Of a stretch of 5,809 nt of DNA, positions 5,780 to 5,809 are shown piece after piece. A model generated the notes under the pieces. It worked only from the letters and a program-made list of their open reading frames with translations. It was not told where the DNA came from and did no database searches. Position numbers and translations under genes: made by a program. The stretch comes from RGIG6353 sp964558655 (GTDB lineage: Bacteria > Bacillota > Clostridia > Oscillospirales > SIG627). Location of the stretch: contig CAZLEX010000052.1 of NCBI GenBank assembly GCA_964558655.1, positions 1 through 5,809 of the forward strand, given 5' to 3'. Position 1 is the stretch's first letter. Every line of letters starts with the position of its first letter.

Positions 5780-5809
5780 TAATTCCGAATAAGTAAATTT
5801 ATTTTCTTT

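Noticed and set aside
5721..5809. Manganese riboswitch upstream of mntP
   Set aside because: The promoter at 5752-5779 leaves only about 25 bases of leader and no riboswitch-like stems are visible.
1..5809. CRISPR array, insertion sequence, tRNA or rRNA
   Set aside because: No regularly spaced long repeats, transposase-like protein, or tRNA/rRNA-like sequence was seen on either strand.

Overview
The window is AT-rich DNA from a low-GC Gram-positive bacterium, most likely a gut or anaerobic member of the Clostridia. This is inferred from base composition, AAAGGA/GGAG-type ribosome binding sites, SigA-like promoters with extended -10 elements, U-tract terminators and a TTG start codon. The species cannot be named. 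It holds four well-supported, full-length genes in three independent modules, plus one weak small-ORF candidate.

Layout. 1-233 has no recognisable gene and ends in a hairpin that overlaps the end of the next gene. 234-1001 (-) is an AraC-family regulator. 1002-1389 is a 388-base divergent intergenic region with back-to-back promoters, a 24-codon ORF with a good ribosome binding site, an overlapping second small ORF and a leader hairpin. 1390-3120 (+) is an intracellular GH2 glycosidase with both catalytic glutamates. 3121-3340 holds a strong terminator, an array of 11-nt-spaced TTTACA-like repeats resembling a Pho box, and the nptA leader. 3341-5083 (+) is a Na/Pi-cotransporter (NptA type) with a C-terminal PhoU-like domain, starting at TTG. 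5084-5153 is a bidirectional terminator shared with the convergent gene. 5154-5720 (-) is the manganese exporter MntP, with a near-ideal promoter just upstream.

How the genes relate. The AraC regulator and the GH2 enzyme form a typical divergent regulator/target pair for use of some oligosaccharide; no transporter is in the window and the sugar is unknown. nptA is a separate unit, cut off from GH2 by the terminator and plausibly under phosphate control. mntP is a single-gene unit for manganese homeostasis. None of the four genes is a new system. The least explained parts are the small ORFs at 1126-1273, the Pho-box-like array before nptA and the ambiguous nptA start region.
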